Below, piece after piece: positions 1 to 6,849 of a stretch of DNA of 9,651 nt. Under the pieces are notes generated by a model. It saw only the letters and a list, made by a program, of their open reading frames with translations. It was not told the origin of the DNA and made no database searches. Within the stretch, counting starts at the first letter, position 1. The number at the start of each line of letters is the position of its first letter. The translations under genes and the position numbers were made by a program. Origin of the DNA: an uncultured Eubacteriaceae bacterium (GTDB taxonomy: Bacteria; Bacillota; Clostridia; Lachnospirales; CAG-274); the NCBI GenBank assembly GCA_938042265.1, contig CALIRN010000068.1, positions 1 through 9,651 of the forward strand. Direction: 5' to 3'.

Positions 1-2
1 CT

Positions 3-326
3 GCATCTCTTGTTGCACAGTACAATAGCTTTGCGGATATAAGTATGGGTATCGGTACTATTGTTATCGGTCTTGCCTCTGTTATAATAGGTGAGGTGGT
101 ATTCGGTCACAGAAATATCCTGCACTCACTTATTGCGGTTGCACTTGGTTCGGTCCTTTATAGAATTATAATTGCGGTGGTTCTTGCACTTGGTCTGCGT
201 GCCGATGATATGAAGCTTATCAGTGCGGTCCTGCTGGTTGTTGCTCTCTGCTTCCCCAATGTCAGGGATATGGTTATTAAAAATCTTAAAAACAGCGTTA
301 AGAAGGGAGGCAGTGAAAATGCTTAA
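3..326 (+). CDS. ABC transporter permease, 3' end (partial)
   Basis: Only the C-terminal 107 residues are present; the gene runs off the left edge. The visible part has at least three hydrophobic segments (about residues 15-35, 40-65 and 70-88 of the fragment) and ends in a short basic tail, as expected for an inner-membrane permease. The stretch around 'SFADISMG' followed by a glycine-rich helix resembles permeases of the BPD_transp_2 type that pair with ABC_sub_bind substrate proteins (family recognition from memory). The stop overlaps the start of the next gene, an ATP-binding protein, so the two are almost certainly one transporter operon. The substrate cannot be told from this fragment; some relatives are annotated as tryptophan/tyrosine or sugar importers. 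Confidence 0.75.
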   Translation, partial: ASLVAQYNSFADISMGIGTIVIGLASVIIGEVVFGHRNILHSLIAVALGSVLYRIIIAVVLALGLRADDMKLISAVLLVVALCFPNVRDMVIKNLKNSVKKGGSENA

Positions 327-1113
327 GCTTACTGAGGTACATCAGATTTTTGAAAGAGGTACCGTTAATGAAAAGCACGTTTTAAAAGGTATTAACCTTG
401 ATGTTGCAAAAGGTGATTTTATTACAATTATAGGCGGTAACGGTGCAGGCAAGTCTACCATGCTCAACTCCATAGCGGGTAATTTTTACATAACTGACGG
501 TAAAATAGAGATTGACGGTACTAATGTAACCAAAATGCCTGAATATAAAAGGGCGAAATATATTGGCAGAGTTTTTCAGGACCCACGTATGGGTACTGCA
601 ACGGATATGACAATTGAGGAGAACCTTGCCATTGCTTACAGAAGGGCAAAGCCAAGAGGCTTAAAATGGGGTATTACCAATAAGGAGAGAGAGTACTTTA
701 AGGAGATACTTGCAGAGCTTGATTTAGGTCTGGAAAGCCGCTTAAAGGATAAAACGCGTTTTCTTTCGGGCGGTCAAAGGCAGGCACTTACTCTGCTTAT
801 GGCATCATTTCATCAGCCAAAGCTGTTATTGCTTGATGAGCATACAGCCGCTCTTGACCCAAAAACTGCCGCAAAGGTGCTTGAGATTACTGTTAAAATT
901 GTAAATGAACACAAGCTCACTGCTATGATGGTAACTCATAATATGCGTGATGCCTTAAGGATAGGTAACAGGCTTATTATGATGGATAAAGGTAACTGTA
1001 TACTTAATATTAATGCGGAAGAGAAAAAGGGGCTTGATGTGCCGGACCTTCTTAATATGTTTGAAAAAGCCAGCGGTGAAAAAGTGGAAAATGACCGAAT
1101 GCTGCTTGATTAA
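319..1113 (+). CDS. ABC transporter ATP-binding protein
   Basis: 264-residue cytoplasmic ATPase that powers the transporter whose permease lies just upstream. All nucleotide-binding motifs are intact: Walker A GGNGAGKST (39-47), Q-loop VFQDP (85-89), signature LSGGQRQ (149-155), Walker B LLLLDEHTAALDP (169-181) and H-loop His207 in VTHN. The length is normal for a single-domain ATPase. The ATG at 319 is chosen because AGGGAGG (304-310) sits 8 nt ahead and the start overlaps the permease stop by 8 nt, implying translational coupling; an earlier in-frame ATG at 223 lies deep inside the permease and lacks a site. No substrate-binding gene is visible, so it should lie left of the window. Confidence 0.93.
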   Translation: MLKLTEVHQIFERGTVNEKHVLKGINLDVAKGDFITIIGGNGAGKSTMLNSIAGNFYITDGKIEIDGTNVTKMPEYKRAKYIGRVFQDPRMGTATDMTIEENLAIAYRRAKPRGLKWGITNKEREYFKEILAELDLGLESRLKDKTRFLSGGQRQALTLLMASFHQPKLLLLDEHTAALDPKTAAKVLEITVKIVNEHKLTAMMVTHNMRDALRIGNRLIMMDKGNCILNINAEEKKGLDVPDLLNMFEKASGEKVENDRMLLD

Positions 1114-1118
1114 AATAA

Positions 1119-1146
1119 AAAAGCTGTCCTAAAAAGGGCAGCTTTC
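1119..1146. terminator. Hairpin terminator, better suited to minus-strand transcripts
   Basis: A 10-bp stem (1121-1130 with 1135-1144, one G·U wobble) with an AAAA loop lies 5 bp after the ABC ATPase stop. Read on the plus strand the tail is only TTT followed by CATACTG, which is weak. Read on the minus strand the tail is a long T-rich run (complement of 1110-1120). It may stop both the ABC operon and leftward transcription from the CarD gene. Confidence 0.6.
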
Positions 1147-1149
1147 ATA

Positions 1150-1178
1150 CTGTCAAAAAAATTAAATCAACAGATAAA
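1150..1178 (+). promoter_or_regulatory. Possible weak promoter for the 1186-1552 RNA
   Basis: CTGTCA (1150-1155) and GATAAA (1173-1178) are spaced by 17 bp, each matching four of six consensus bases. It is the only reasonable plus-strand promoter I see left of the hairpin-rich gap. This is a weak call. Confidence 0.25.
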
Positions 1179-1185
1179 ATTGCGA

Positions 1186-1552
1186 TTTTAATAAATCCAA
1201 GCTTCATAAGCTGCCAAGGAATTCAGGTAACTTAAAGCGTCGCAGACTTAAAAAAGCATTTTTACTGTGTAAAAGCAAGCCTTACGGCCTGGCGGTTACT
1301 TTTTACGTTGCACAATTCGCAGGTGAAATCGCTTTTTGTTGAGGATAAACAAGAGTGTCAAAAGTAGTGAGGCACGGTTTGTTTATTACTGCTTGGATTA
1401 GTGGTAATAAATCCAAATTCAGCAGGGATACGGCTTTTTATAAAAGCCATACATGGTAAGAAGTAACCAGTTTGCAAGAAATGCAAGCATTTCCCGCAAG
1501 CGTGTCGATTTTTTCGATACGCTGAAAGCACGGTTAATACTGGGCTTTTTTA
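1186..1552 (+). ncRNA. Candidate structured non-coding RNA (family not recognised)
   Basis: This gene-free stretch is packed with hairpins. The best is an 11-bp stem with an 8-nt loop (about 1381-1391 with 1400-1410). Others are GGCTTTT/AAAAGCC (about 1432-1448), GAAATG/CATTTC with a CAAG loop (1478-1493), and a nine-pair GCGTGTCGA/TCGATACGC stem (about 1500-1522). A long-range pairing GGTTACTT (1293-1300) with AAGTAACC (1462-1469) encloses the middle. The stretch ends in a hairpin plus T-run on the plus strand. I looked for the signature blocks of tmRNA, RNase P RNA and SRP RNA and saw none; 6S RNA cannot be excluded by eye. It could instead be a long 3' UTR of the minus-strand CarD gene, but the terminal T-run favours the plus strand. 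Confidence 0.4.
1527..1552 (+). terminator. Intrinsic terminator ending the candidate RNA
   Basis: An 8-bp stem (1527-1534 with 1539-1546, one A·G mismatch and one wobble) with loop TAAT is followed by TTTTTTAT. No coding gene lies directly upstream on this strand, so it must end something else, which I take to be the candidate RNA. Confidence 0.55.
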
Positions 1553-1589
1553 TAATTTAAGGAGCCTTTATGCAAAAGCCTGTAATATT

Positions 1590-2069
1590 TTATGCTGTTA
1601 CAAGCATTGATTCGTTAAGCATAGCTTCAGCGGAACGCTTGTCCATATTCTGAGATAAAATAATCTCCGTCAGTATAATCTGTTTGGTGGTACCAAGCAG
1701 CTTTTTTTCCACGCTGGAAAGGCTGCGTACACGCTCACGGAGGATTAAGGTTTTGAAAACCTCTACAATCTTAAGCAAATCTCCGCTTTTTAATATTTCC
1801 ATATTATCCTTGTTGCGCTGTGTCCAGTTGCTTGACATTTCAATAGGCTCTGCTCTGCTGATGATGTCAATAACCTCTTCCCTGGTGTGAATACACCTTA
1901 AGCCCAAAGCTTCGGATTTAGCTACAGAAACGGTTATTTTTAAATTACCCACAGGCATATTAAGTACATAGTAGCCTGCCTTTACACCGTCAATCAGCTT
2001 ATCCTCGACAGCCTCCACGGTACCTGCTCCGTACAGCGGGTATACTACCTTATCGCCTACATTAAACAC
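1590..2069 (-). CDS. CarD/CdnL family transcriptional regulator
   Basis: 159-residue protein starting FNVGDKVVYPLYGAGTVEAV, the typical N-terminal RNA-polymerase-interacting (RID) domain of CarD/CdnL/TRCF proteins (about residues 1-60). An all-helical C-terminal part follows (about 75-159) rich in Lys, Arg and Leu. Family members bind the RNA polymerase beta subunit and stabilise open promoter complexes, often affecting rRNA and growth genes; the same role is inferred here. Start choice: AAAGGAGG (2077-2084) lies 7 nt upstream of a GTG at 2069, which gives exactly the usual family N-terminus. A TTG seven codons earlier would place the ribosome site inside the gene. The gene stands alone, transcribed leftward towards the candidate RNA. 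Confidence 0.9.
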   Translation of the reverse strand: MFNVGDKVVYPLYGAGTVEAVEDKLIDGVKAGYYVLNMPVGNLKITVSVAKSEALGLRCIHTREEVIDIISRAEPIEMSSNWTQRNKDNMEILKSGDLLKIVEVFKTLILRERVRSLSSVEKKLLGTTKQIILTEIILSQNMDKRSAEAMLNESMLVTA

Positions 2070-2111
2070 CTTAGTATCCTCCTTTCGCAAATTTACCAGT
2101 ATAATACATTT

Positions 2112-2120
2112 AGTATAACA
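2112..2120 (-). promoter_or_regulatory. Extended -10 promoter element of the CarD-family gene
   Basis: On the minus strand the sequence reads TGTTATACT, a TGn extended -10 with hexamer TATACT (2112-2117). It would place transcription start near 2105 and give a leader of about 35 nt before the GTG. I see no convincing -35, which fits an extended -10 promoter. Confidence 0.45.
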
Positions 2121-2258
2121 TATAAAATTGAAAAACTATAGAGCATTTATTAACAATAATTTTTCCCTTGTTTTAAGGAAAATATACAAAAGCCCGCAAA
2201 AATTTAGATATATTTTACAATTTGGCGAAAAATAATCAATTAAATTTGCATAAAAGGC

Positions 2259-2288
2259 TTGTAATAATGGGCATTTACGGTGTAAAAT
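2259..2288 (+). promoter_or_regulatory. Putative promoter of nth
   Basis: TTGTAA (2259-2264) and TAAAAT (2283-2288) are separated by 18 bp, a reasonable sigma-A promoter just ahead of the nth ribosome site. The intergenic DNA from 2120 is otherwise AT-rich and divergent between the CarD-family gene and nth. Confidence 0.45.
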
Positions 2289-2314
2289 AAGTGTTGAAAT
2301 TTGGAGGTGTTTGT

Positions 2315-2950
2315 ATGAAAATGAAGGAACGGGTGGATAATATCCTCCGCCTTTTGGATGAAAATTATCCCACCGAGGATAAATGCTATCTGCATCATGA
2401 TAACGAATGGCAGCTTTTAATTGCAACAATATTAAGCGCACAGTGTACCGATGACAGGGTTAACATAGTTACGGAGGGTTTATTTAAAAAATATACAAGT
2501 ATAGACGCTTTTGCCGATGCAAATTTATCGGAGCTTGAAAGGGACATAAAGTCAACGGGCTTTTATCATAATAAGGCTAAAAATATTATCTGTGCTATGC
2601 AAAGGCTTAGAGAATGCTATAATTATGTTATGCCCTCGGAGGTGGAGGAGCTGACAAGCCTTGCAGGGGTTGGAAGAAAGACAGCAAATGTGGTGCGTAC
2701 CCATATCTTCCATATTCCGAGTATTGTGGTGGATACCCATGTTAAGAGGATAAGCAATAAGGTGGGCTTTACTCAAAGCGATGACCCTGTAAAGATTGAA
2801 TTTGAGCTGATGAAGCTTTTTCCAAAGGAGCATTGGGGCAGATACAATACTCAGGTTATTGCTCATGGCAGAAAAATATGTAAGGCACGTAAGCCCGACT
2901 GTGGGAGATGCTGCCTGAGAGAGTACTGTAAGGAGTACTCAAAGGCATAA
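2315..2950 (+). CDS. nth: Endonuclease III (DNA glycosylase/AP lyase)
   Basis: 211-residue base-excision-repair enzyme that removes oxidised pyrimidines and nicks abasic sites. Its helix-hairpin-helix LAGVGRKTANVV (116-127) carries the catalytic lysine Lys122, and VVDTHVKR (138-145) holds the catalytic Asp140. The 4Fe-4S cluster ligands are complete at Cys189, Cys196, Cys199 and Cys205 (C-x6-C-x2-C-x5-C). The length matches the usual 210-220 residues. ATG 2315 is preceded by TTGGAGGTG (2301-2309); a GTG at 2291 would place that site within the gene. No truncation or missing residue is seen, so it should be active. It appears to be a single-gene unit. Confidence 0.96.
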   Translation: MKMKERVDNILRLLDENYPTEDKCYLHHDNEWQLLIATILSAQCTDDRVNIVTEGLFKKYTSIDAFADANLSELERDIKSTGFYHNKAKNIICAMQRLRECYNYVMPSEVEELTSLAGVGRKTANVVRTHIFHIPSIVVDTHVKRISNKVGFTQSDDPVKIEFELMKLFPKEHWGRYNTQVIAHGRKICKARKPDCGRCCLREYCKEYSKA

Positions 2951-2958
2951 CTTACCTA

Positions 2959-2987
2959 TGTACAATATTTCGACAATCTGCTATAAT
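2959..2987 (+). promoter_or_regulatory. Promoter of the small zinc-ribbon-like gene
   Basis: TGTACA (2959-2964), 17 bp, then a perfect TATAAT (2982-2987). It lies between nth and the next gene, so that gene can be transcribed on its own. Confidence 0.6.
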
Positions 2988-3019
2988 ATAAGCAAGAATT
3001 TAGAGTTGAGGTGTCGGTT

Positions 3020-3259
3020 ATGAAAAGGTACAAAAGCTTAACCGTAATTGAAAAACAAATAGATAAGGTTATCTGCAACGGCTGTGGCAGGGAGATTGAC
3101 CGTTATGCCGATTATTTGAGTGTGGATAAGCTTTGGGGATATGGTGTTCCCTTTGATGGTGAAAGCCATACCTTTGATTTGTGCGGTGAGTGCTATAAAA
3201 AAATTACGGACGGGTTTAAAATATCCGTTGTGAAACGTGAAGATGAGGAACTAAAATAA
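3020..3259 (+). CDS. Small four-cysteine (zinc-ribbon-like) protein
   Basis: 79-residue protein with two CxxC knuckles, Cys19/Cys22 (CNGCG) and Cys55/Cys58 (CGEC), 32 residues apart, with a conserved-looking Trp-Gly-Tyr and Asp-Gly between them. This is the layout of a single zinc ribbon. I recall similar small Firmicutes proteins of unknown role (…WGY…DG…FDLC..CY…), but no function is known to me. ATG 3020 is chosen because GAGGTG (3008-3013) is well placed. No membrane segment or signal peptide is present. It is the last gene that looks like native chromosome before the mobile genes begin. Confidence 0.75.
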   Translation: MKRYKSLTVIEKQIDKVICNGCGREIDRYADYLSVDKLWGYGVPFDGESHTFDLCGECYKKITDGFKISVVKREDEELK

Positions 3260-3270
3260 ACGGCAGGGAT

Positions 3271-3311
3271 AAGGGACACTTCATATAAGGAAGTGTCTCT
3301 TACGGCGTTTT
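3271..3311 (+). terminator. Long hairpin after the zinc-ribbon-like gene
   Basis: A 12-bp stem (3271-3282 with 3290-3301, one G·T wobble) has a 7-nt loop. The tail is not immediately T-rich; TTTT comes about 7 nt later. It is probably a terminator and also marks the junction between chromosomal-looking and mobile-looking DNA. Confidence 0.5.
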
Positions 3312-3383
3312 AGAGAATTTGTAAAGACGGTTGGATATGATGAATTTGTAGAAACATCTAAATATATATTGGAGGAAACCACA

Positions 3384-3755
3384 ATGAAATCATTATTTGA
3401 GCAATTCGGCGGTACATACCGAAAAGAAAGCAATTATGCAATTCCTAATCTTGAAATGTCAGACACAGATAATTCTGAAATCGGCATTTATGGACAACGG
3501 TATTTATATTTTCTACAGCATTATCGTAGAGTAACTTATATAAACCTGCTTACAAGCGGAGAACTTAATGAGCATCTTGTTGACATTGACAGTCAAGCAC
3601 AAGAGCGTTTCTTTCGGATTGTAAAGCAGATGAAACAAGCCCAAAACATTACTGAGCAATTGAAAGCAAATAATCCTATAAAATGGACTGGAATGATGAA
3701 TGGCATTAGGCAACAGGCAGAAGAAATCGTTTTAAGAGAACTGATATATAACTAA
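3384..3755 (+). CDS. tnpV: TnpV-family transposon-encoded protein
   Basis: 123-residue protein recognised by its start MKSLFEQFGGTY, the IPNL motif (20-23), GIYGQRYLYFLQHYRR (34-49), and the very typical TYINLLTSGELN block (51-62) followed by DIDSQAQERF (68-77). These match TnpV proteins first named in the clostridial transposon Tn4451. Their biochemical role is unknown; they serve as markers of Tn4451-type and related mobilisable elements. The start is ATG 3384 with GGAGG (3371-3375) 8 nt ahead. The reading frame stays open upstream to about 3273, encoding a plausible peptide ending EFVETSKYILEE, which may be the tail of a lost gene. Confidence 0.88.
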   Translation: MKSLFEQFGGTYRKESNYAIPNLEMSDTDNSEIGIYGQRYLYFLQHYRRVTYINLLTSGELNEHLVDIDSQAQERFFRIVKQMKQAQNITEQLKANNPIKWTGMMNGIRQQAEEIVLRELIYN

Positions 3756-3762
3756 ATAGGGG

Positions 3763-3787
3763 CGGCATTGGCGTAAGGCTGATGCCG
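3763..3787 (+). terminator. Weak hairpin after tnpV
   Basis: CGGCAT (3763-3768) pairs with ATGCCG (3782-3787) 8 bp after the tnpV stop. The tail AATTTATTT is only partly T-rich, so termination would be weak. Confidence 0.35.
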
Positions 3788-3873
3788 AATTTATTTCCGT
3801 ATAATAAGAGGAAAATATCTATGCTTGCATAGGTATTTGATATACATCATTGGTAGAGAAATTTACAAAAATA

Positions 3874-3882
3874 TGATACAAT
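3874..3882 (+). promoter_or_regulatory. Extended -10 promoter element of the HEPN gene
   Basis: TGATACAAT (3874-3882) is an extended -10 in a very AT-rich leader. A second perfect TATAAT at 3882-3887 lacks a correctly spaced -35. A TTGGTA at 3850-3855 is 21 bp away, too far for a standard spacer. The ribosome site AGAGGA (3903-3908) precedes the ATG at 3916. Confidence 0.4.
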
Positions 3883-3915
3883 ATAATAAAATATAAACAG
3901 AAAAGAGGAATCATT

Positions 3916-5208
3916 ATGGATTGGGCTGAATTTTGTCAAAAAGTTTCTGAAATTTTAAGACCTTGGGAAAAAAGACTACTATTTGATTATGATGACAATA
4001 AAATTATATATACAATTGCAACTCAAGAATACCAATATACATTAGTAGATTATAATGAATTGAAACAAAACGCAGAGTATTATGATTTTAAACGTTATTC
4101 AATATGTGATGGAAGAACCTATGAATCAATTGTTGACTTACCAGATATTGATTCAAGAAGACATTTTTCAATAGGATTTGAAGATAAATTATCGGATTTA
4201 ACAGTTAAAGATGGAGCTGCCAATATCTCATATTCTTTTCGTGGAGTATCCAAGGAACTAATTTGGTATATTATTAAAGACTATGACATTAGCAAAAGAA
4301 TTCCTATGAGATACCCTTCTTCTATATTCGACAAAAGATGTGAGGCTTTACCCGAAAAAGATTTGTTCAGTCTAATACAAATGATAGCTCGATTACCATT
4401 TGCAGTTTGCATTGAATCAACTTTACCTAAAAATAGAGAACAATTGCAAAAATATGCAAAATCATTCTTATTTAATATTGCATATAATTTTGACTTTGTT
4501 TTTAAATCTATAACTGAAATTGATGATTTATTTCCACAAAGAACTCCTCTGAATAAAAGAAGAATACATAATGTTGATGAACTTATGGCACCGCAACTTT
4601 CATATAAAGAAGAGTTGGTTGAGCAATATTATATGGCATTAGCTTCGGAGGATCCCTTTATAAAATTTATAGGTTTTTATCATATAATGGAACACTTTTA
4701 TGAGGAAGTTTATAACGAAGATATTTTTAAAAGTGTTCAACAAGTTATTCAACATCCTGGTTTCTCTTCAAAAAGAACAAAAGATATTGTTAAAATAGTG
4801 GATCTAATTAAAAAGAAAACTCGACAGAACAAAGAGGAATTTCAAGGTTCTGAGTTGGAAGCATTAGAATTAACGCTAAAAAAATTCGTTAATATTCAAG
4901 AGTTAATAAAAGATTTAACTGAGTTCAATAATTCTATTGTCGATTACTACAGAACGTCAGAAGTCAGTTTTTCAAAAGGGGATACTATTGATTTAAGAGA
5001 TATTTCAAACGAAAAATTATATAAGAAATTGGCAGCAAGAATATATAAAACACGAAATGCTTTAGTACATAGTAAATCTAATGAAGGTCGAGCAAACGAA
5101 CGCGGTGTATATAACCCTTTTGATGATAAACAAGAATTGTTAATGGAAATACCTTTAATGAGATATATTTCTGAAGCAATAATAATTAATTCTGCATCAA
5201 CATTATAA
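3916..5208 (+). CDS. HEPN-domain protein, candidate defence RNase
   Basis: 430-residue cytoplasmic protein I cannot assign to a named family. The C-terminus holds RNALVH (380-385), which fits the HEPN ribonuclease motif R-N-x3-H with Arg380, Asn381 and His385, in the context RIYKTRNALVHSK. A second helix with Glu259 in GFYHIMEHFYEE (253-264) resembles the first helix of Apea-like and related HEPN domains. The N-terminal half (1-140) looks beta-rich and could be a sensor. HEPN proteins in mobile elements commonly act in phage defence or toxin systems by cutting RNA; that role is inferred here. The gene is visibly more AT-rich than its neighbours, stands alone, and has its own extended -10 promoter. 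No antitoxin-like partner is adjacent. Confidence 0.6.
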   Translation: MDWAEFCQKVSEILRPWEKRLLFDYDDNKIIYTIATQEYQYTLVDYNELKQNAEYYDFKRYSICDGRTYESIVDLPDIDSRRHFSIGFEDKLSDLTVKDGAANISYSFRGVSKELIWYIIKDYDISKRIPMRYPSSIFDKRCEALPEKDLFSLIQMIARLPFAVCIESTLPKNREQLQKYAKSFLFNIAYNFDFVFKSITEIDDLFPQRTPLNKRRIHNVDELMAPQLSYKEELVEQYYMALASEDPFIKFIGFYHIMEHFYEEVYNEDIFKSVQQVIQHPGFSSKRTKDIVKIVDLIKKKTRQNKEEFQGSELEALELTLKKFVNIQELIKDLTEFNNSIVDYYRTSEVSFSKGDTIDLRDISNEKLYKKLAARIYKTRNALVHSKSNEGRANERGVYNPFDDKQELLMEIPLMRYISEAIIINSASTL

Positions 5209-5312
5209 TTTTTCACACAGCAGAACTAGTCTTTTATAACAAAAATGCTATGTTTAGTTGTGGCAAGTTTTTTGTTAATGTTCTGCGTGTGTATAGACCG
5301 ATACGTCTTACC

Positions 5313-5363
5313 AAGCACTGAATTTGGTTATCCAAATTCGCTTGTTAGGGGCTTTTGCCCTAA
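5313..5363 (+). other. oriT-like tandem hairpins (inferred)
   Basis: A perfect 8-bp stem GAATTTGG/CCAAATTC with loop TTAT (5320-5339) is extended by AAGC/GCTT (5313-5316 with 5340-5343) across a 3-nt bulge. It is followed at once by a second stem TTAGGG/CCCTAA (5345-5350 with 5358-5363). A perfect hairpin next to a short conserved-looking block is how relaxase origins look in mobilisable elements, and I recall similar sequences ahead of relaxase genes in Firmicutes elements. No relaxase gene is in the window, so this remains an inference. Confidence 0.3.
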
Positions 5364-5381
5364 GACCCTATAAAAGGAAGA

Positions 5382-5434
5382 ACGCAGAGCCGATGATTTG
5401 TGAGGTTTATCACAAGTTCATCGGCTCTGTTTTT
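5382..5434 (+). terminator. Strong terminator; copy 1 of the KTR-tail repeat
   Basis: A 12-bp stem (5385-5396 with 5418-5429) continues through a small internal loop into a 6-bp stem (5398-5403 with 5410-5415), then TTTTT. Its 5' arm ACGCAGAGCCGATGA is identical to the last 15 bases of the KTR gene at 7661-7675. This copy therefore looks like the leftover tail of a second KTR gene with its terminator. It faces the end of the MATE gene. Confidence 0.75.
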
Positions 5435-5446
5435 AGAGAAAGATAT

Positions 5447-6832
5447 TTAGTTGTTACTGTCCGCACTGATTGCGGTAGTCTGCTTCTGCATTTCATTCAG
5501 TTTCCTATGAAGCGGTATTGCCATAAATACCGTTATGATTGCCGAAAGCACATCGGCAATCGGTTGAGCATATAAGATACCGTTAAGTCCCCAAAGCATA
5601 GGCAAAAGTAAGATAACTGGGATAAAACAAATTCCCTGCCTGCAAGCTCCGAGGATAAATCCCTCTTTTCCCTTTCCCAATGCAAGAAACAGAGAAGAAT
5701 ATACGGTATAAAATCCAAAGAGCATAATCGTAATGCCGTTTGCTCGTAAAGACGCTGCTCCAATGCGAATCATCTCGGCATCTCCCTTTGTAAATTGAGA
5801 AACAATAGCTGAAGGGAAAAGAGTCAACACCAGACCAAAAATCACACAAAAAACCGTAGACCAAAGGATGGAGGTTTTAATTGCTTCACGCAGACGGTCA
5901 AATTTTTTCGCTCCGTAGCTGTACCCTGCAATGGGCTGAAAGCCTTTGATAAATCCGAATACAGACAGACTACCCATAGAAATAAGGCGGGTGACAACAC
6001 CAATGCCTGCAATAGCCGAATCGCCATAATCTCCTGCGGCGTTGTTGACTAGGGAAATGGAAAGGCTTGTTAATATTTGAAATACCAATGTTGGAATGCC
6101 GATTTTGAAAATCTCGGACATAATTGCTTTTGTATAGATGCAATCCTTAATCCGAAAATGAAATACACTTTTCTTCCACAGGATATAGGTAAGATAAACA
6201 CAGGTTGAAATCACTTGCGAGATTGCCGTTGCTATCGCTGCCCCTGCTACTCCTAAGTCAAATACATAGATAAACAGCGGGTCTAAGGCGATATTAAGGA
6301 CTGCACCCATCAGCAAGGCACACATGGTTGTTTTCGCTGCACCCTCGCTTGTTACAATGTTATTCATAGTAACATTAAAGACATTGAAAATGCAGGAAAC
6401 AATGTATATGCTTGCGTATGTTGTTGCATAAGGCAGGATACTATCGGTTGCCCCTAGGAGCTTTAAGATAGGATTTAGGAATATCATCGAGATAATAATG
6501 ATAACTGCACCGACTGATACGCTGCTGTATAATGCGGTGCTTGCAACCTTATCTGCATTTTCTTTATCTCCACGACCTAATAATCTGGAAATATAGGAAG
6601 CAGCTCCGTTGCCGAACAACAGACCTAAACCGACAACCACCTGACCGAGAGGATAGACCACAGAGATTGCCCCCATTTGGCTTTCTCCTAATCCACCGAC
6701 AAAATAGGCATCCACAAGATTATAGAAAGCGTTTACTAACATACCAATCATTGTCGGAATGCCCATCGCTAAAAGTGCTTTGGGTATGGGTGCTCTGCCG
6801 AGCAACTCCATTTTTTTGCTTTGACTGTTCAT
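5447..6832 (-). CDS. MATE-family multidrug efflux transporter (MepA-like)
   Basis: 461-residue membrane protein with about 12 transmembrane segments arranged as two six-helix halves; the second begins near IFKIGIPTLV (241-250). The first helix carries GIPTMIGMLVNAFYNLVDAYFVG, with an acidic Asp41 in a position typical of cation-coupled export. The loop GLLFGNGAASYISRLLGRGD (70-89) closely resembles S. aureus MepA. It should expel drugs or other cationic toxic compounds in exchange for H+ or Na+. Start ATG 6832 follows AAAGGAA; a TTG at 6856 would place that site inside the gene. It is transcribed divergently from padR, through a promoter containing a PadR-type operator, so it is probably induced by a pump substrate. 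It reads as cargo of the mobile element. Confidence 0.92.
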   Translation of the reverse strand: MNSQSKKMELLGRAPIPKALLAMGIPTMIGMLVNAFYNLVDAYFVGGLGESQMGAISVVYPLGQVVVGLGLLFGNGAASYISRLLGRGDKENADKVASTALYSSVSVGAVIIIISMIFLNPILKLLGATDSILPYATTYASIYIVSCIFNVFNVTMNNIVTSEGAAKTTMCALLMGAVLNIALDPLFIYVFDLGVAGAAIATAISQVISTCVYLTYILWKKSVFHFRIKDCIYTKAIMSEIFKIGIPTLVFQILTSLSISLVNNAAGDYGDSAIAGIGVVTRLISMGSLSVFGFIKGFQPIAGYSYGAKKFDRLREAIKTSILWSTVFCVIFGLVLTLFPSAIVSQFTKGDAEMIRIGAASLRANGITIMLFGFYTVYSSLFLALGKGKEGFILGACRQGICFIPVILLLPMLWGLNGILYAQPIADVLSAIITVFMAIPLHRKLNEMQKQTTAISADSNN

Positions 6833-6849
6833 TTTTTGATTCCTTTCAC

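Larger units (their letters stand above)
5209..5446. other. Intergenic stretch with oriT-like and terminator hairpins
   Basis: No coding gene is convincing here. From left to right it holds AT-rich DNA after the HEPN gene, the hairpin pair at 5313-5363 (described separately), and the large terminator hairpin at 5385-5434. A short reading frame starting at 5324 runs through these palindromes and is not believable as a protein. Confidence 0.6.

Noticed and set aside
223..318. Extended N-terminus of the ABC ATPase starting at ATG 223
   Set aside because: It overlaps the permease gene by about 100 bp and lacks a ribosome site. ATG 319 has AGGGAGG at 8 nt and gives the normal ATPase N-terminus.
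2160..2185. TTTTCC…GGAAAA hairpin between the CarD-family gene and nth
   Set aside because: Short, AT-rich, no T-run on either strand and not next to a gene end; probably chance in AT-rich DNA.
2136..2441. 101-codon minus-strand reading frame opposite the start of nth
   Set aside because: It lies mainly antisense to nth and the intergenic AT-rich DNA, has no family resemblance, and shows no ribosome site I trust.
3886..3918. Similarity of the leader before the HEPN gene to that before the gene at 9633 (ATATAATAAA…AAAAGAGG…TCATTATG)
   Set aside because: The shared parts are a -10-like run, a ribosome site and a start codon in AT-rich DNA; chance or common function explains it without homology.
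5324..5575. 83-codon plus-strand frame
   Set aside because: It starts inside one hairpin, crosses the strong terminator at 5385-5434 and runs antisense into the MATE gene.
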